From contig CANDEE010000021.1 of assembly GCA_947383685.1 (NCBI GenBank), forward strand, positions 1-27,703: DNA of 27,703 bases, in the 5' to 3' direction. Below, one piece after another: positions 26,982-27,703 of this stretch (position 1 is the first letter of the stretch; every line of letters starts with the position of its first letter). The notes beneath the pieces were generated by a model, which was not told the origin of the DNA, ran no database searches, and saw only the letters and a list, made by a program, of their open reading frames with translations. A program made the position numbers and the translations under genes. Origin of the DNA: an uncultured Pseudoflavonifractor sp. Its GTDB lineage: Bacteria > Bacillota > Clostridia > Oscillospirales > Oscillospiraceae.

Positions 26982-27703
26982 ATGAAAAAGAGGATCACCG
27001 CCCTTGCGTTGGCCATGGTTATGGTCATGGGCACGGTTGCCGTGGCAGCCGGGGCAGAGAAAACAATCTCCGTCACCCCCATGAGCATGAGCGTCAACGG
27101 CCAGACTGTCACACCGACCAAGTCCGACGGGACTGCCGCCGAGGTGTTTGCCTATGACGGCGTTACCTATGCGCCCCTGCGTTACCTCAGCGAGCTGCTG
27201 GGGATTGACGTGGAGTGGGACAAGAACGACTCTAACACCGCCAAGCTGGTGGGAGTTCCCAATGTCTCCGGAGCCGTGTCCTACACCCCCGGCACCTATA
27301 CGGGAACCGCTATGGGCTTTGGCGGCCCTGTCACGGTTGAGGCCACTGTCTCCGCAGACGCCATTACCGAGGTGAAGGTCACCGGCGCCGACGAGACCCC
27401 CACCATCGGCGGCGCTGTGCTGAACGCCCTGGGGAATCAGGCCGCTGCCAAGGGCCTGGAGATGGATACCATCACCGGCGCTACCTACACCAGCCGGGGA
27501 GTTAAGGACGCTCTGACTGTGGCTCTGGCCAAGGCCCAGGGCAAGGCCGTGACCGCTCCCACCGACGGCAAGTATACCGTCAACGCCATCGGACATGAGG
27601 GCACTATTGTGGTTACCACCATGTTCAAGGACGGCAAGATCAAGTCCGTGACCATCAACTCCCAGAGCGAGACCGAGGGCGTGGGAACCTACGCCATCGA
27701 CCG
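26982..27703 (+). CDS. Secreted FMN-binding flavoprotein, 5' part (C-terminus outside window)
   Basis: The first 240 codons are present. A signal peptide (1 to about 24, ending VAAGA) is followed by a copper-amine-oxidase N-terminal-like domain (about 30-92: MSVNGQTV, VTYAPLRYLSELLGIDVEWD), then a first FMN_bind domain (about 100-185) with DTITGAT (162-168), where T168 is the expected flavinylation site, and the start of a second FMN_bind domain (from about 196: YTVNAIGHEGTIVV, QSETEGVGTYAID). In this group the domains usually precede an FAD-dependent reductase (fumarate- or urocanate-reductase type) using extracellular electrons; that part would lie outside the window. A strong AAAGGGGAG precedes the ATG by 8 nt. 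It probably needs an ApbE flavin transferase encoded elsewhere. Confidence 0.88.
   Translation, partial: MKKRITALALAMVMVMGTVAVAAGAEKTISVTPMSMSVNGQTVTPTKSDGTAAEVFAYDGVTYAPLRYLSELLGIDVEWDKNDSNTAKLVGVPNVSGAVSYTPGTYTGTAMGFGGPVTVEATVSADAITEVKVTGADETPTIGGAVLNALGNQAAAKGLEMDTITGATYTSRGVKDALTVALAKAQGKAVTAPTDGKYTVNAIGHEGTIVVTTMFKDGKIKSVTINSQSETEGVGTYAID

Overview
The window is chromosomal DNA from a GC-rich, low-redundancy Firmicute, most likely a gut clostridium of the Oscillospiraceae (Flavonifractor/Oscillibacter-like). This is inferred from the strong AAGGAGG-type ribosome binding sites, frequent TTG starts, clear sigma-A promoters (TTGACA-17-TATAAT type), intrinsic terminators at most gene ends, and a gene set typical of that group (M55 peptidase, DUF3842, FMN-binding secreted proteins, long-form HPF). 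No rRNA, tRNA, prophage, transposase or CRISPR array was found.

Layout. 1-552: 5' part of gap (GAPDH), reading leftward. 814-1614: soluble histidine-kinase-like ATPase. 1762-2931: Mn-type cation diffusion facilitator. 3008-6628: OmpR response regulator, sensor kinase and membrane-anchored HtrA protease, probably one envelope-stress unit. 6933-7469: hpf. 7610-9936: GlmU-N-like nucleotidyltransferase, M55 D-aminopeptidase and NYN/LOTUS protein. 10087-11622: secreted amidase. 11664-14152 (leftward): znuA-znuC-znuB zinc uptake operon. 14257-16344 (leftward): a full-length membrane pyrophosphatase homologue that has lost nearly every catalytic residue. 16564-17331: uridine phosphorylase. 17451-18038: a small, more AT-rich divergent pair (unknown protein / XRE regulator). 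18086-19030 (leftward): L-lactate dehydrogenase. 19184-22317: zinc/cadmium efflux operon (SmtB/CadC-type repressor, stand-alone HMA protein, SAM methyltransferase, P1B-2 ATPase). 22336-22710 (leftward): unknown basic protein. 22773-23007: a highly structured non-coding RNA candidate. 23094-23642 (leftward): ECF transporter S component behind a riboswitch-like leader. 23812-25113: CPA2 antiporter. 25264-26771: DUF3842 protein and a P-loop kinase fusion. 26982 to the end: 5' part of a secreted FMN-binding flavoprotein.

How the genes fit together. Metal homeostasis is a clear theme: zinc import (znuACB), zinc/cadmium export under a metal-sensing repressor with a perfect operator, and probable manganese export. 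A second theme is the cell envelope: two-component system plus HtrA, secreted amidase, D-aminopeptidase, and a sugar-nucleotide transferase.

The two most novel items are the degenerate membrane pyrophosphatase (14257-16344) and the 235-nt RNA candidate (22773-23007). The RNA has its own consensus promoter, 5' and 3' ends complementary over 15 nt, a wobble-containing central rod and an intrinsic terminator. A promoter and a terminator also lie on the opposite strand of the same element, so an antisense partner is possible.
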